DNA of 64,000 nucleotides from Butyrivibrio sp. XPD2002 (GTDB lineage Bacteria > Bacillota > Clostridia > Lachnospirales > Lachnospiraceae), in NCBI RefSeq assembly GCF_000423945.1, contig NZ_AUIY01000024.1, positions 1 through 64,000 of the forward strand, in the 5' to 3' direction. The translations under genes were made by a program, and so were the position numbers. Shown one piece after another: positions 7,616 to 15,886 of this stretch. Below the pieces are notes generated by a model. It made no database searches. It worked only from the letters and a program-made list of their open reading frames with translations, and was not told the origin of the DNA. Every line of letters starts with the position of its first letter. Position 1 is the first letter of the stretch.

Positions 7616-8560
7616 TTAGCTCTCGTATGTCAGAATTGCTTCACACGTTCCGCAAATCTCATAATTTCCGCTACCTGCGGGAAGGAAGAAGCTGTCGCCC
7701 TTCTTGAAGTGCATTCCACCGCAGCCGTTCTTGAGCTCTCCTACTCCATCGAGAATAAGTACATGGAGGAAAGATGTCTGATCAACACTTCCGGTGAGCT
7801 TGTTTGTAATATGTCCTGAAAGGCTGATCTTATCAACTGTGAAGTACTTGCTCACTCCAATGTGAGGAGTAGGACTTGCAGGTCTCTTAACCGGTGCCAG
7901 AGTTGTAACATCAAGCGCCTTCTCAACATGAAGCTCTCTGAGATTGCCGTCCTTATCACGTCTTCCGTAGTCATATACTCTGTAGGTGACGTTGGAATTC
8001 TGCTGTATCTCAGCAAGGAGAATACCTGCACCTATAGCGTGAAGAGTGCCGGATTCAATGAAAATCACATCGCCCTTCTGTACAGGACAAGCATTAAGCA
8101 CCTCTGTGAGGGTCTGATCCTCTATGCGCTTCTCGAACTCTTCCTTGGAAACCTCTCTGTTAAAGCCGTAGTACAAAAATGCATCCTTTTCAGCATCGAT
8201 GATGTACCACATCTCGGTTTTACCAAACTGGTTCTCGTGCTCTCTCGCATATTCATCGGAAGGATGTACCTGAAGAGATAAGTCCTTTCTCGCATCAATA
8301 AACTTGATAAGCACCGGAAAATCCTGGAACTTTTCGCAGTTTGTGCCAAGTACGGACTTTCCCTTTGCCTCTATATATTCTGTAAGAGTTTTTCCTACAA
8401 ATTCACCACTTTCAATGATTGATTCACTGCCGGGGAAGCAAGATAATTCCCAGCTTTCGGCAGTTACCTCGCCGGCAGATTTTTTACCATATTCCTCTAC
8501 CAGACGGGTTCCGCCCCAAAGATAATCCTTAGTAGGGGCCTGTAACTTAAGTATTGCCAT
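7616..8560 (-). CDS. manA: Mannose-6-phosphate isomerase, class I
   Basis: A 314-residue zinc enzyme that interconverts mannose 6-phosphate and fructose 6-phosphate. It is a cupin-fold protein. The metal-binding pattern is present: LQVHPSDEY (His99), KTEMWYI (Glu116) and ESGTLHAIGAG (His174). It also has the family's YRVYDYGR segment. Length matches the short Firmicutes type (ManA/Pmi of Bacillus, about 315). AAAGGA lies upstream of the ATG at 8560. It is encoded downstream of the GH2 beta-mannosidase on the same strand, separated by a repeat element, so it probably channels mannose from mannan oligosaccharides into glycolysis. Confidence 0.93.
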   Translation of the reverse strand: MAILKLQAPTKDYLWGGTRLVEEYGKKSAGEVTAESWELSCFPGSESIIESGEFVGKTLTEYIEAKGKSVLGTNCEKFQDFPVLIKFIDARKDLSLQVHPSDEYAREHENQFGKTEMWYIIDAEKDAFLYYGFNREVSKEEFEKRIEDQTLTEVLNACPVQKGDVIFIESGTLHAIGAGILLAEIQQNSNVTYRVYDYGRRDKDGNLRELHVEKALDVTTLAPVKRPASPTPHIGVSKYFTVDKISLSGHITNKLTGSVDQTSFLHVLILDGVGELKNGCGGMHFKKGDSFFLPAGSGNYEICGTCEAILTYES

Positions 8561-8589
8561 GTATTGTAATAATCCTTTCTATTTCTTTC

Positions 8590-8693
8590 CCAATTCCCCT
8601 CATCCGTCAGCTTCGCTGACACCTGTCTCCGTTCCACTTCGGTCCGCGCATAGCCAACGTTCCCCGGACGTTGTGCGCCCCCAGGGGGAAGGC
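8590..8693. repeat. Lachnospiraceae-type intergenic palindromic element
   Basis: About 100 bp of GC-rich foldback sequence between manA and the beta-mannosidase gene. Outer arms TTCCCC (near 8594) and GGGGAA (near 8685) enclose GTCAG-CTTCG-CTGAC (8606-8620), CCG-TTCCACTT-CGG, AACGT-TCCCCGG-ACGTT and CCCCCAGGGGG. The opening CCCTCATCCGTCAGCTTCGC is familiar to me as a dispersed repeat of gut Clostridia; this copy carries extra inner hairpins. No coding potential is supported. Confidence 0.6.
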
Positions 8694-8699
8694 ATAATA

Positions 8700-11438
8700 T
8701 TAGTTTTCAGCAACCTCGTAAACGCTTCTCACGCGGAGACTTCCCTCTGCTGTTTTTCCATCCGCAGTAAAATCGCGGGAAGGAAGAACTCTGAAGGTCT
8801 TTTCGCCCTTCTCCATGTCTACAAAGTTGTCGTCCAGTCTCAGAACGCCTTCCTCTGTCTCAATGCTGACAGATTTTGCATAGTTCTTTGCTGTAACGGT
8901 TATTATATCACCATTTCTGGATACTTCCAGTCCGGGATCCATGAATTGGTAGTGCTTGGGTGCGCAGAACAGCGTAGAACCTGAGGATACTACCTCTCCG
9001 CCTATCACAAGCTCATAGTACAGATGAACCTTAAGTCTGTCCTGATCGTTGAAATCAAGGTGAGGAAGCCATGTGCCACCAAAGGCAGGTGCAGTAAAGT
9101 CGAAGCTGCCTTCCTTCACAATGGAAGAATCAGGATTTCTAAGGGACCATCTTACAACTCCGCTTACAGGCTCAGCTGTCTCATTCGCTACGTGAAGATT
9201 AGCGCTGACATCTACGGGCTGAGGAAGCGTATTAACATAGGGCTTCTGGTCTATTTCGCCATGCTCCTCGCAGGACAACAGGACAGGTGCAAACATCTTC
9301 TTTTCAGCATAATGAAGCGCCTTCCAGTTGCCGTAGTAATCAAGGCTTGCCCAGGATGCAACAGGCCAGATGTCATTAAGCTGCCAAACCACAGTACCCA
9401 TGCAGGTTCCGCGGAATCTTCTGAAGTGCTCAACTCCGTAGCGGATAGCATCTGCCTGAAGAAGCTGTGAGCAGTATAAAAGCTCATCAAAGCTCTTCGG
9501 ATAGAGGTATGTCTGTGACATGTAGTTCATTATCTTACCGTTTGCAGCTGTATTCCTCTGGTGCATCTCCATGACGCGGGAATATACGTTGAAGTCACCC
9601 TCCTCTGCAAATCTCTTAACTGTCTGAAGCGCAGGGAATGACTGGAATCCGAACTCTGACAGGAAGCGATAATGGTGCTTTCTGTATGCTGTAAAAGGTT
9701 CATTGCCGTGCCAAACTCCCCAATAGTGAACATCTCCCACGTTTTCAGCGTTACTGTTCTCATAATTACCGCCTGAAGAAGGTGATGAAGGCCAGTAAAA
9801 TGCCTTGGGATCCTCTTCCTTCACAAGCTTGGGAATAATGTATTCATAGAGATGGATATAGTCGTAGGTCTGCTTTTTGCTCTTCTGCCAAACAAGCGCC
9901 TCATACTGGGTCTCCATCTCATTATTACCGCACCAGAGTCCGATTGACGGATGTGAGCGCAGTCTTCTGATATTCTGTCTTATCTCGACAGAGATATTCT
10001 CCTCAAAGGCATCTGAAAGCTCGTATGATGCACATGAGAACATAAAGTCATGCCAGATAAGAAGTCCCTTCTCATCACACACATCATAGAAGAAATCGTC
10101 CAGATAGTAGCCACCACCCCAGATACGGATGCAGTTGTGGTTCGCTTCCTTAGCGGATGAAAGGAGCATATCCGTACGCTCTCTGTTCTGTCTTGTAATA
10201 AGGTTGTCCTCAGGGATGTAATCAGCACCCATTGCGAAGAACTGAAGTCCGTTAACTTCAAAGGCAAAGTTTCTGCCCTCAACCCTTTTAGCCTCTTTAT
10301 CAGTTACGAAAACCTTGCGGCCTCCGTCAGAAATAACCATATTGTTGCCATCATCAAGGTCAGGAACCTGATCCTTCATGTGCTCGTCAAACTCTTCTCC
10401 CGGCATGGGATCTGTGTTGACGGTTGCTGTGCGAAGACCGATCTTCTTCTCCCAAACATCGAGAACAGACTCGTCCTCCTTGGAGATAAGCTCAACCTTT
10501 ACCTTGTAAAGAGGCTGATCTCCATAGCCGTTAGGCCACCACAGCTGCGGGTTTTCAACGGTAACATGTGTTTTTAAATGATTGGATCTCACAAGGCATT
10601 TAAGTCCTGTCAGATTGGATGAAGGTGCAGAGCCTGTAACCGGATCGATGCAGATGCTCTCGCTTGTAACCTCTGTCTGGCCGTCAGGAGATACCACGCT
10701 AAGTCTGATGTTTACGTTGCCTTCAGTAATTCCGGGCATCCACTCTATCTCTGCATCTACAGAAACCTCTACTGATTCAACCACGTTGCCGCGAATGGTC
10801 TTTTCCTTAACCTTATGCTCCTGCTCGAGATATACATCTGTAAGTCTTGCACTGTTTACACTTATCAGCTTAACCTCGCGGAAAATTCCGGCATCAGGGA
10901 GTCTCGGGCCCCAATCCCATCCGAACATGCAGGCTGCCTTACGAATGTGAGGGAATCCCGGCATAGCGTCACTTGATGCTCCTACGGGGCATTTCTCATC
11001 CTCTTCTGCGATGAACTTTGTAGGAGAATGTAAAACCACCTTTAGTGTATATTCAGTATTTTCAGCATCTCCATCGATAACATGTGTAATGTCAAATTCC
11101 CATACACGATTCATATTATCTGTAGAGCCAAGCTTCTGATCGTTAATATATACATCTGCCAAAGTATCGATTCCTTCAAATCTGACGATGACTCTGTCAG
11201 CATCTCTCTGCTCTTTATCTACAGTAAATGTAGTCTCATACTTAAAATCATTTTCCATGAGCTTAAGCGCATCAAGCTCATTATCTCTATAGAAAGGGTC
11301 AGGCATAAGGCCCTTCTCTAAAAGCGTTGAATAAACTGTGGAAGGAACAACAGTATCTATAGCCTCTTCGGGTATGTCATACACGTTTTTTCCAAGAACA
11401 GTAAGTTTCCAGTTGTCATTTAATAAAACTGTCTTCAT
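8700..11438 (-). CDS. GH2 beta-mannosidase
   Basis: A 912-residue cytoplasmic glycoside hydrolase of family 2, beta-mannosidase type, that removes terminal beta-mannose from manno-oligosaccharides. The layout is an N-terminal sugar-binding sandwich (about 1-190), an immunoglobulin-like domain (about 195-335), a TIM barrel (about 385-700) and C-terminal beta domains. The acid/base Glu is in WCGNNE (Glu507) and the nucleophile in FLSEFGFQ (Glu595). The RKAACMFGWDWGPRLPDAG block is typical of mannosidases rather than galactosidases. An acidic insertion (about 345-385, DEHMKDQVPDLDDGNN) sits before the barrel. There is no signal peptide, so substrate must be imported. GGAGG precedes the ATG at 11438. 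A divergent AraC regulator lies 180 bp upstream, and manA is downstream. Confidence 0.92.
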   Translation of the reverse strand: MKTVLLNDNWKLTVLGKNVYDIPEEAIDTVVPSTVYSTLLEKGLMPDPFYRDNELDALKLMENDFKYETTFTVDKEQRDADRVIVRFEGIDTLADVYINDQKLGSTDNMNRVWEFDITHVIDGDAENTEYTLKVVLHSPTKFIAEEDEKCPVGASSDAMPGFPHIRKAACMFGWDWGPRLPDAGIFREVKLISVNSARLTDVYLEQEHKVKEKTIRGNVVESVEVSVDAEIEWMPGITEGNVNIRLSVVSPDGQTEVTSESICIDPVTGSAPSSNLTGLKCLVRSNHLKTHVTVENPQLWWPNGYGDQPLYKVKVELISKEDESVLDVWEKKIGLRTATVNTDPMPGEEFDEHMKDQVPDLDDGNNMVISDGGRKVFVTDKEAKRVEGRNFAFEVNGLQFFAMGADYIPEDNLITRQNRERTDMLLSSAKEANHNCIRIWGGGYYLDDFFYDVCDEKGLLIWHDFMFSCASYELSDAFEENISVEIRQNIRRLRSHPSIGLWCGNNEMETQYEALVWQKSKKQTYDYIHLYEYIIPKLVKEEDPKAFYWPSSPSSGGNYENSNAENVGDVHYWGVWHGNEPFTAYRKHHYRFLSEFGFQSFPALQTVKRFAEEGDFNVYSRVMEMHQRNTAANGKIMNYMSQTYLYPKSFDELLYCSQLLQADAIRYGVEHFRRFRGTCMGTVVWQLNDIWPVASWASLDYYGNWKALHYAEKKMFAPVLLSCEEHGEIDQKPYVNTLPQPVDVSANLHVANETAEPVSGVVRWSLRNPDSSIVKEGSFDFTAPAFGGTWLPHLDFNDQDRLKVHLYYELVIGGEVVSSGSTLFCAPKHYQFMDPGLEVSRNGDIITVTAKNYAKSVSIETEEGVLRLDDNFVDMEKGEKTFRVLPSRDFTADGKTAEGSLRVRSVYEVAEN

Positions 11439-11471
11439 TTATTTCTTCCTCCTCAGGAAAAGTACTAATGG

Positions 11472-11483
11472 ACGTGGCCACGT
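11472..11483. promoter_or_regulatory. Perfect palindrome at the beta-mannosidase promoter
   Basis: ACGTGGCCACGT lies 6 bp downstream of a TATAAT -10 box (minus strand, 11489-11494), so it would overlap the transcription start. No -35 box with good spacing is visible, which fits an activator-dependent promoter. Confidence 0.45.
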
Positions 11484-11618
11484 ATTTTATTATAAGGACT
11501 CCCTGTTCAAATAATATAAATAAGCTCTATAAAAATAGGACAAATCTCTCATATTGCAAAATTATCTCTATTTTCCTATACTTTATAGGCAGATATTTAT
11601 ATTAAAAACGGAGCATTT

Positions 11619-12512
11619 ATGAATAATAGCTTATACGAATATATAGATCCGATCACATCTCCCTACGAAGCATTTGTAGTGGATACAAAGTTCGCTGAAC
11701 TCCCTGTTCCCACCCACTGGCACTACTATGTGGAGCTCCTCTACATCCTTGAAGGAGAAGTTGATGTGGCCATTAATGGCAGGGTTCTCACCGCTGAAAC
11801 CGGTTCTGTGGTGCTTTTCCCGCCAAAGAGCGTGCATGGCATAGATTTTGCCAACGGTTGCACTAAAACTAAATACGACGTCATAAAATTCGATCCTGCC
11901 AACCTTCCAACCAGCAAGCTGGATGAGACCGACATCCGGACTATTCTTCACGGCCTCGATAATACCGGAGCAAGCCTCCTTATTTCGCCCAAGGACCTGT
12001 CGCAGTGGAAGATGCGCTCCTTGTTTGAGAGTATCATTAAGGAAAATCAATCCAGGGATTATGCCTACTCCCTGATGATCTCCTCAGACCTTCTGAAAAT
12101 ACTGGGATATTTTGTCCGAATATGGAAAAAAGAAGGGCTGACACCTTCCGGAAAAGGCGTCCACCCTTCTTATGAGCTTCATTTTGATATGATCTCCGAA
12201 TATATTGATTCTCACTACTTCGAGCCTCTTACCGTGGAAAAGCTGGCAGCTATGTGCAATGTCTCACATGCTACTTTTTCCAGAAATTTCCAGAAGAGAT
12301 TCGGCATGTCCTGCAAGGAGTATATTACCTCCACCAGGATCAACATCGCCGAGAATATGCTACACTTCTCCAACTACGATATAGCCTTCATCGCGCAGGA
12401 AGTAGGATTTACTGACAGTAGTTATTTTATAAGGTGTTATAAAAAGCTAAAAGGTATAACACCCAAGCAGGTTAGAAAGCTTTCCGAAGACAAAAAACAA
12501 ATAGTGAGCTAG
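11619..12512 (+). CDS. AraC family transcriptional regulator (mannan locus)
   Basis: A 297-residue AraC/XylS regulator. The N-terminal half (about 1-150) is a cupin-type sensor (LPVPTHWHYYVELLYILEGEVDVAINGR, GSVVLFPPKSVHGI). The C-terminal ~100 residues carry two HTH motifs (LTVEKLAAMCNVSHATFSRNFQKRFG and DIAFIAQEVGFTDSSYFIRCYKKLKGITP). CGGAG precedes the ATG at 11619. It is divergent from the beta-mannosidase gene and separated by 180 bp, the usual arrangement for a local activator, so it most likely responds to mannose or a manno-oligosaccharide. The ligand is inference. Confidence 0.9.
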   Translation: MNNSLYEYIDPITSPYEAFVVDTKFAELPVPTHWHYYVELLYILEGEVDVAINGRVLTAETGSVVLFPPKSVHGIDFANGCTKTKYDVIKFDPANLPTSKLDETDIRTILHGLDNTGASLLISPKDLSQWKMRSLFESIIKENQSRDYAYSLMISSDLLKILGYFVRIWKKEGLTPSGKGVHPSYELHFDMISEYIDSHYFEPLTVEKLAAMCNVSHATFSRNFQKRFGMSCKEYITSTRINIAENMLHFSNYDIAFIAQEVGFTDSSYFIRCYKKLKGITPKQVRKLSEDKKQIVS

Positions 12513-12526
12513 AACAGCATTCCTAA

Positions 12527-12566
12527 AAAAAGCATGGCAGTTATCATACCGCCATGCTTTTTCTTT
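12527..12566. terminator. Bidirectional terminator between AraC gene and binding-protein gene
   Basis: Stem AGCATGGC (12531-12538) with GCCATGCT (12551-12558), with a T run on both sides. Confidence 0.86.
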
Positions 12567-12571
12567 TTTCA

Positions 12572-13372
12572 TCATTCTGCAGTAATATCAGCACCGAAAT
12601 ACTTGTTAGATATCTCTGTGAGCTTACCCTCTTCTCTAAGCTCCTTGATAGCCTTATTTATAGCCTCTCTGAGGGAGTCGTTGTCCTCGCCCTTCTTAAG
12701 AGGAATAGCGTACTTTGTTACCTCTGCGTCAACTGCAGCAACCTTAAGGTCTGTTGCTCCTGTTGTCTTGAAGTAATCCTGAGCTGATGTGTTAGCATTG
12801 ATAGTTGCATCAACTGTGCCATTCTGCACAAGGGTCATTGTCTCACCGATAGTGTCTACGTTTGATACTGTAGCACCATACTGAACTCCCATAGCCTCAT
12901 AGGTTGAACCTGCTGAATTAGCTGTTGTAAGGCCCTTTAAGTCCTCAAATGAGCTGATGGTATCGTTAGAAGCAAGTGTAACAACTACTGCGTGATCGTA
13001 AGCGTAAGGATCTGTGAAATCATAGGTGTTTCCACGCTCCTCAGTAACATCTACGCCGTTAGCCATCATATCGAAAGCGCCGGTTGTAACTCCGGTAAGT
13101 CCGCCATCAAAGGCAACCTCCTGGAAATCAGCCTCAACTCCAAGCTTTTCAGCGATTGCAGCAGCAACCTCTACATCGAAGCCCACAAGCTCATCTGTAG
13201 TCTCGTCGTGATAGGTAAAGGGCGCCCATACGCCTTCTGTAGCAATTGTTATCTTTCCTGCACTCTTTATTCTTGCAAGGTGGTCATTGGAGCTACTCTT
13301 AGCGCCACAGCCAGCTATGGCCATTGCTGTTGTTGCGACAAGCATCATAGTTGCAATAAGTCTTCTTTTCAT
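12572..13372 (-). CDS. Amino-acid ABC transporter substrate-binding lipoprotein
   Basis: A 266-residue family 3 solute-binding protein of the polar amino-acid/cystine type. A signal peptide ends in a lipobox (MAIAGCG). The family signature follows as KITIATEGVWAPFTYHDE and DELVGFDVEVAAAIAEKLG, then DMMANGVDVTEERGNTYDFTDPY, typical of cystine- or glutamine-binding members. The longest frame begins at a TTG at 13375; the ATG at 13372 with GGAGG 10 bases upstream is the better start. It is the third gene of a permease-ATPase-binding protein operon. Substrate is probably cystine or another polar amino acid; the sequence does not settle which. Confidence 0.9.
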   Translation of the reverse strand: MKRRLIATMMLVATTAMAIAGCGAKSSSNDHLARIKSAGKITIATEGVWAPFTYHDETTDELVGFDVEVAAAIAEKLGVEADFQEVAFDGGLTGVTTGAFDMMANGVDVTEERGNTYDFTDPYAYDHAVVVTLASNDTISSFEDLKGLTTANSAGSTYEAMGVQYGATVSNVDTIGETMTLVQNGTVDATINANTSAQDYFKTTGATDLKVAAVDAEVTKYAIPLKKGEDNDSLREAINKAIKELREEGKLTEISNKYFGADITAE

Positions 13373-13412
13373 CAAATATCATCCTCCTGTAAAACATCTA
13401 TAGTTACATTTA

Positions 13413-14153
13413 TCAGAAATCGGTGAGTCGCAAAAACTCCCGGGTTCTTGCCTGCTTAGGATTTACGAAGATCTCCTGGGGAGTTCCCTCCTCCACGATA
13501 ACTCCGTCTGCCATGAAAACAACCTTTGAAGATACTTCTTTGGCAAAGCCTATCTCATGGGTGACAACTATCATTGTCATTCCCTCGGATGCCAGCTCTC
13601 TCATTACGTCCAGAACCTCCGCAGTAAGCTGGGGATCCAGCGCTGAAGTGGGTTCGTCAAAATATATGATGTCAGGATCTGTCGCGAGAGCCCTTGCTAT
13701 AGCTACTCTCTGCTGCTGTCCGCCTGAAAGCTGACTGGGATATGAAGATGCCTTGTCCTTCATCCCAACCTTCTCAAGAACGCTCATAGCCTTCTTTTCA
13801 GCGTCATGCTTAGAGATGTGTCTTGCCGAAGTAAGTCCCAGTGTCACGTTCTGAAGAACTGTCTTATTTGCAAACAGATTATAATTCTGGAAAACAAAGC
13901 CTGTTCTTTTTCTTATAGCAGATATCTCTGCGCCGTTTATCCCTGTAAGGTTGTGGCTTTTTCCCTTAAAAAACATCTCTCCGTCATCGGGCTTTTCAAG
14001 GAAATTGATGCATCTAAGAAGCGTCGTCTTACCTGATCCCGAAGGACCAAGAATTGACACCACATCGCCTCTGTCCACCTGCAGATTTATCCCCTTAAGC
14101 ACCATATTGCCGGAAAAAGCTTTATGTATATTCTTTATCTCAAGTAATGCCAT
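13413..14153 (-). CDS. Amino-acid ABC transporter ATP-binding protein
   Basis: A 246-residue ABC ATPase of the polar amino-acid uptake class (GlnQ/TcyC type). Walker A is GPSGSGKTT, the Q-loop lies near FVFQNYNLF, the signature is [15 protein letters not shown], Walker B is [13 protein letters not shown], and the switch His is in VTHEIGFA. The start at 14153 has GAGG at -10. The gene lies 12 bases after the permease and 40 bases before the binding-protein gene on the same strand. It powers this amino-acid importer. It is not of the MsmX/UgpC sugar class needed by the carbohydrate importers elsewhere in the window. Confidence 0.95.
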   Translation of the reverse strand: MALLEIKNIHKAFSGNMVLKGINLQVDRGDVVSILGPSGSGKTTLLRCINFLEKPDDGEMFFKGKSHNLTGINGAEISAIRKRTGFVFQNYNLFANKTVLQNVTLGLTSARHISKHDAEKKAMSVLEKVGMKDKASSYPSQLSGGQQQRVAIARALATDPDIIYFDEPTSALDPQLTAEVLDVMRELASEGMTMIVVTHEIGFAKEVSSKVVFMADGVIVEEGTPQEIFVNPKQARTREFLRLTDF

Positions 14154-14165
14154 AATAAACCTCTG

Positions 14166-14840
14166 TTACTTTCTCACGCCGTAGCTTCCGAGCACCAGCT
14201 CGCCCTTTTTCTGCATATAGGTCAAAACCGTACAGAAAAGCAGGTAAACTACTGCAACCTCAAGGTACAGCGGGAGGTAATTATATGATTGTCCGGCAAT
14301 CTGTTTGGTTCTGGTAAACATCTCAACCACCGTGATGCTGGATGCAAGAGATGTATCCTTAACCATGCTTATAAGTGCGTTAAACAGCGACGGGAACGCG
14401 GTTCTGAAGGCCTGGGGCAATATGATATGCCACATGATCTGCATGTAGTTCATTCCCACGCAGTAACCGGCCTCAAGCTGTCCTGCAGGAACAGCCTCCA
14501 TAGCTGCTCTCATGGTCTCAGCGCTGTATGCGCCCTCATTTATGGTAAATACGATTATTGCCATCAGGAAGGGATTGGAATGTATCCCTAAAAGCGGAAG
14601 CCCGTAAAATGCCACCATAAGCTGTACCAAAAGCGGCGTACCGCGGATTATCCATATATAAAATCTGCAAATCTGCCTTAAAACGGGGAGATTCGCGTAC
14701 TGCACCATCGCTACAAACACTGACAAAACAGTGGATAAAACAAATGCAATGGCTGCGAGTGGCAGGGTAACTCTTATTCCATACTCCAGTATCTTGGGAA
14801 AAGAGCTTAATAATAGTTCTATTGTATTCTGATCAAACAT
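14166..14840 (-). CDS. Amino-acid ABC transporter permease
   Basis: A 224-residue HisM/GlnP-class permease with about five membrane helices and the EAA-type loop (EGAYSAETMRAAMEAVPAGQLEAGYCVGM). An upstream ATG at 14888 would add 16 residues, but a strong promoter (TTGACT-N17-TATAAA) places the transcript start at about 14889. The internal ATG at 14840, preceded by GGAAG, is therefore the likelier start. It is the first gene of the three-gene importer operon. Confidence 0.92.
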   Translation of the reverse strand: MFDQNTIELLLSSFPKILEYGIRVTLPLAAIAFVLSTVLSVFVAMVQYANLPVLRQICRFYIWIIRGTPLLVQLMVAFYGLPLLGIHSNPFLMAIIVFTINEGAYSAETMRAAMEAVPAGQLEAGYCVGMNYMQIMWHIILPQAFRTAFPSLFNALISMVKDTSLASSITVVEMFTRTKQIAGQSYNYLPLYLEVAVVYLLFCTVLTYMQKKGELVLGSYGVRK

Positions 14841-14895
14841 ATTTCTTCCATGTGAGTATATTTTCTGTTTTGCACAACTCATTTGCATAAAACAT

Positions 14896-14924
14896 TTTAT
14901 ACTCTTTTTCTCTTATTTAGTCAA
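14896..14924 (-). promoter_or_regulatory. Promoter of the amino-acid importer operon
   Basis: Minus-strand TTGACT (14919-14924), 17-bp spacer, TATAAA (14896-14901). The predicted start of transcription is near 14889. Confidence 0.75.
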
Positions 14925-15000
14925 CTGTATTCAAATCAGCTCTTTCTATTATACATAAAAAGAAGGTCTTTCGCCTACTACTTTCCTCTGTAAAACATAT

Positions 15001-15038
15001 AAAAAGCAGGCAAAATGTATTTCTACACTTTGCCCGCG
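15001..15038 (-). terminator. Terminator of the L,D-transpeptidase gene
   Basis: The minus-strand hairpin (GGGCAAAGTGTA paired with TACATTTTGCC, small mismatches) is followed by TTTTT. It lies 24 bases past the stop. Confidence 0.8.
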
Positions 15039-15061
15039 ACTTTTAAAATTTTAATCCGTTA

Positions 15062-15739
15062 TCAATGAACAACTACCGGTGTTCCAACATTTACTCTGTC
15101 AAAAAGAGCTACAGCTATGTCATGCGGAAGATTTACGCAGCCATGTGAGCCGTTTGACTTATAAATCTCGCCACCAAATGAGCTTCTCCAGGTTGCATCA
15201 TGAAGACCGATGTGGCAGGGATTAGGAGTAAACTGCATCCATCTGTCAACCCATACATTCCAGGTAGGTCCGATAAGGCGCTTTCCTGCAATATGGGACT
15301 GGATGGTGTAGGTTCCTCTGGGTGTTCCGTTTCCACGATTGGGATTACCGGATACTATAGGTGACTGCAATGCTACCTGTCCATTTTCATAATAGGTCAT
15401 GGTCTGAGCATCGATATCCACATCAATGTAGGTGTTGTACGGTAATCCGGCAACAGCCGCAGGAGCTGCCGCTGCCTGAGGTGCTGATTCGCCTGACAGC
15501 ATAGCCTGGTATTTTGCGGTATCCTCAGCCTGATTCTGGGATCTGCCCTCTTTGGCTCCGTATGTAACGTAATGATTGTATAATGCTGCAGGGTCGTTAC
15601 CAAAGACAGCTACTACATCCGGATACTTCTGTGCGTAGAAATTCGCATCAAATCCGTCTGCTTTAGCAGGCATTCGTAAAACCGTTAACAACAGAAATGC
15701 AAAAACTGCAACTGATAAAAATCTTTTTATTTCACGCAT
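15062..15739 (-). CDS. Secreted L,D-transpeptidase (YkuD family)
   Basis: A 225-residue exported cell-wall enzyme that forms or exchanges 3-3 cross-links in peptidoglycan. A signal peptide covers about residues 1-27. Residues about 29-68 (FDANFYAQKYPDVVAVFG, then a Tyr-His-x-x-x-Gly-Lys-Glu-Gly-Arg repeat) form the short module common in secreted Lachnospiraceae proteins and thought to bind the wall. A short Ala/Gln linker leads to the YkuD domain (about 100-225). The catalytic motif is SHGCVNLP (Cys201, with His180 and His199). GGGGGGAAG precedes the ATG at 15739. The gene is monocistronic, with a terminator downstream. Confidence 0.93.
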   Translation of the reverse strand: MREIKRFLSVAVFAFLLLTVLRMPAKADGFDANFYAQKYPDVVAVFGNDPAALYNHYVTYGAKEGRSQNQAEDTAKYQAMLSGESAPQAAAAPAAVAGLPYNTYIDVDIDAQTMTYYENGQVALQSPIVSGNPNRGNGTPRGTYTIQSHIAGKRLIGPTWNVWVDRWMQFTPNPCHIGLHDATWRSSFGGEIYKSNGSHGCVNLPHDIAVALFDRVNVGTPVVVH

Positions 15740-15775
15740 CTTAGCTTCCCCCTCATTAGAAACACGATATTATGT

Positions 15776-15789
15776 GAATACATGTATTC
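15776..15789. promoter_or_regulatory. Palindrome in the transpeptidase promoter region
   Basis: GAATACATGTATTC, a perfect 14-bp palindrome about 40 bp before the ATG and close to the likely -10 region (GATAGAAT on the minus strand). It is a possible operator. Confidence 0.35.
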
Positions 15790-15886
15790 TATCATATTGC
15801 TAACGAGGAAATACATATTTAATGCTTTTTTAATAGATTGCTGAGATACGCTTTATATTTTTACTATTCTCTTTATACACTGGTTT

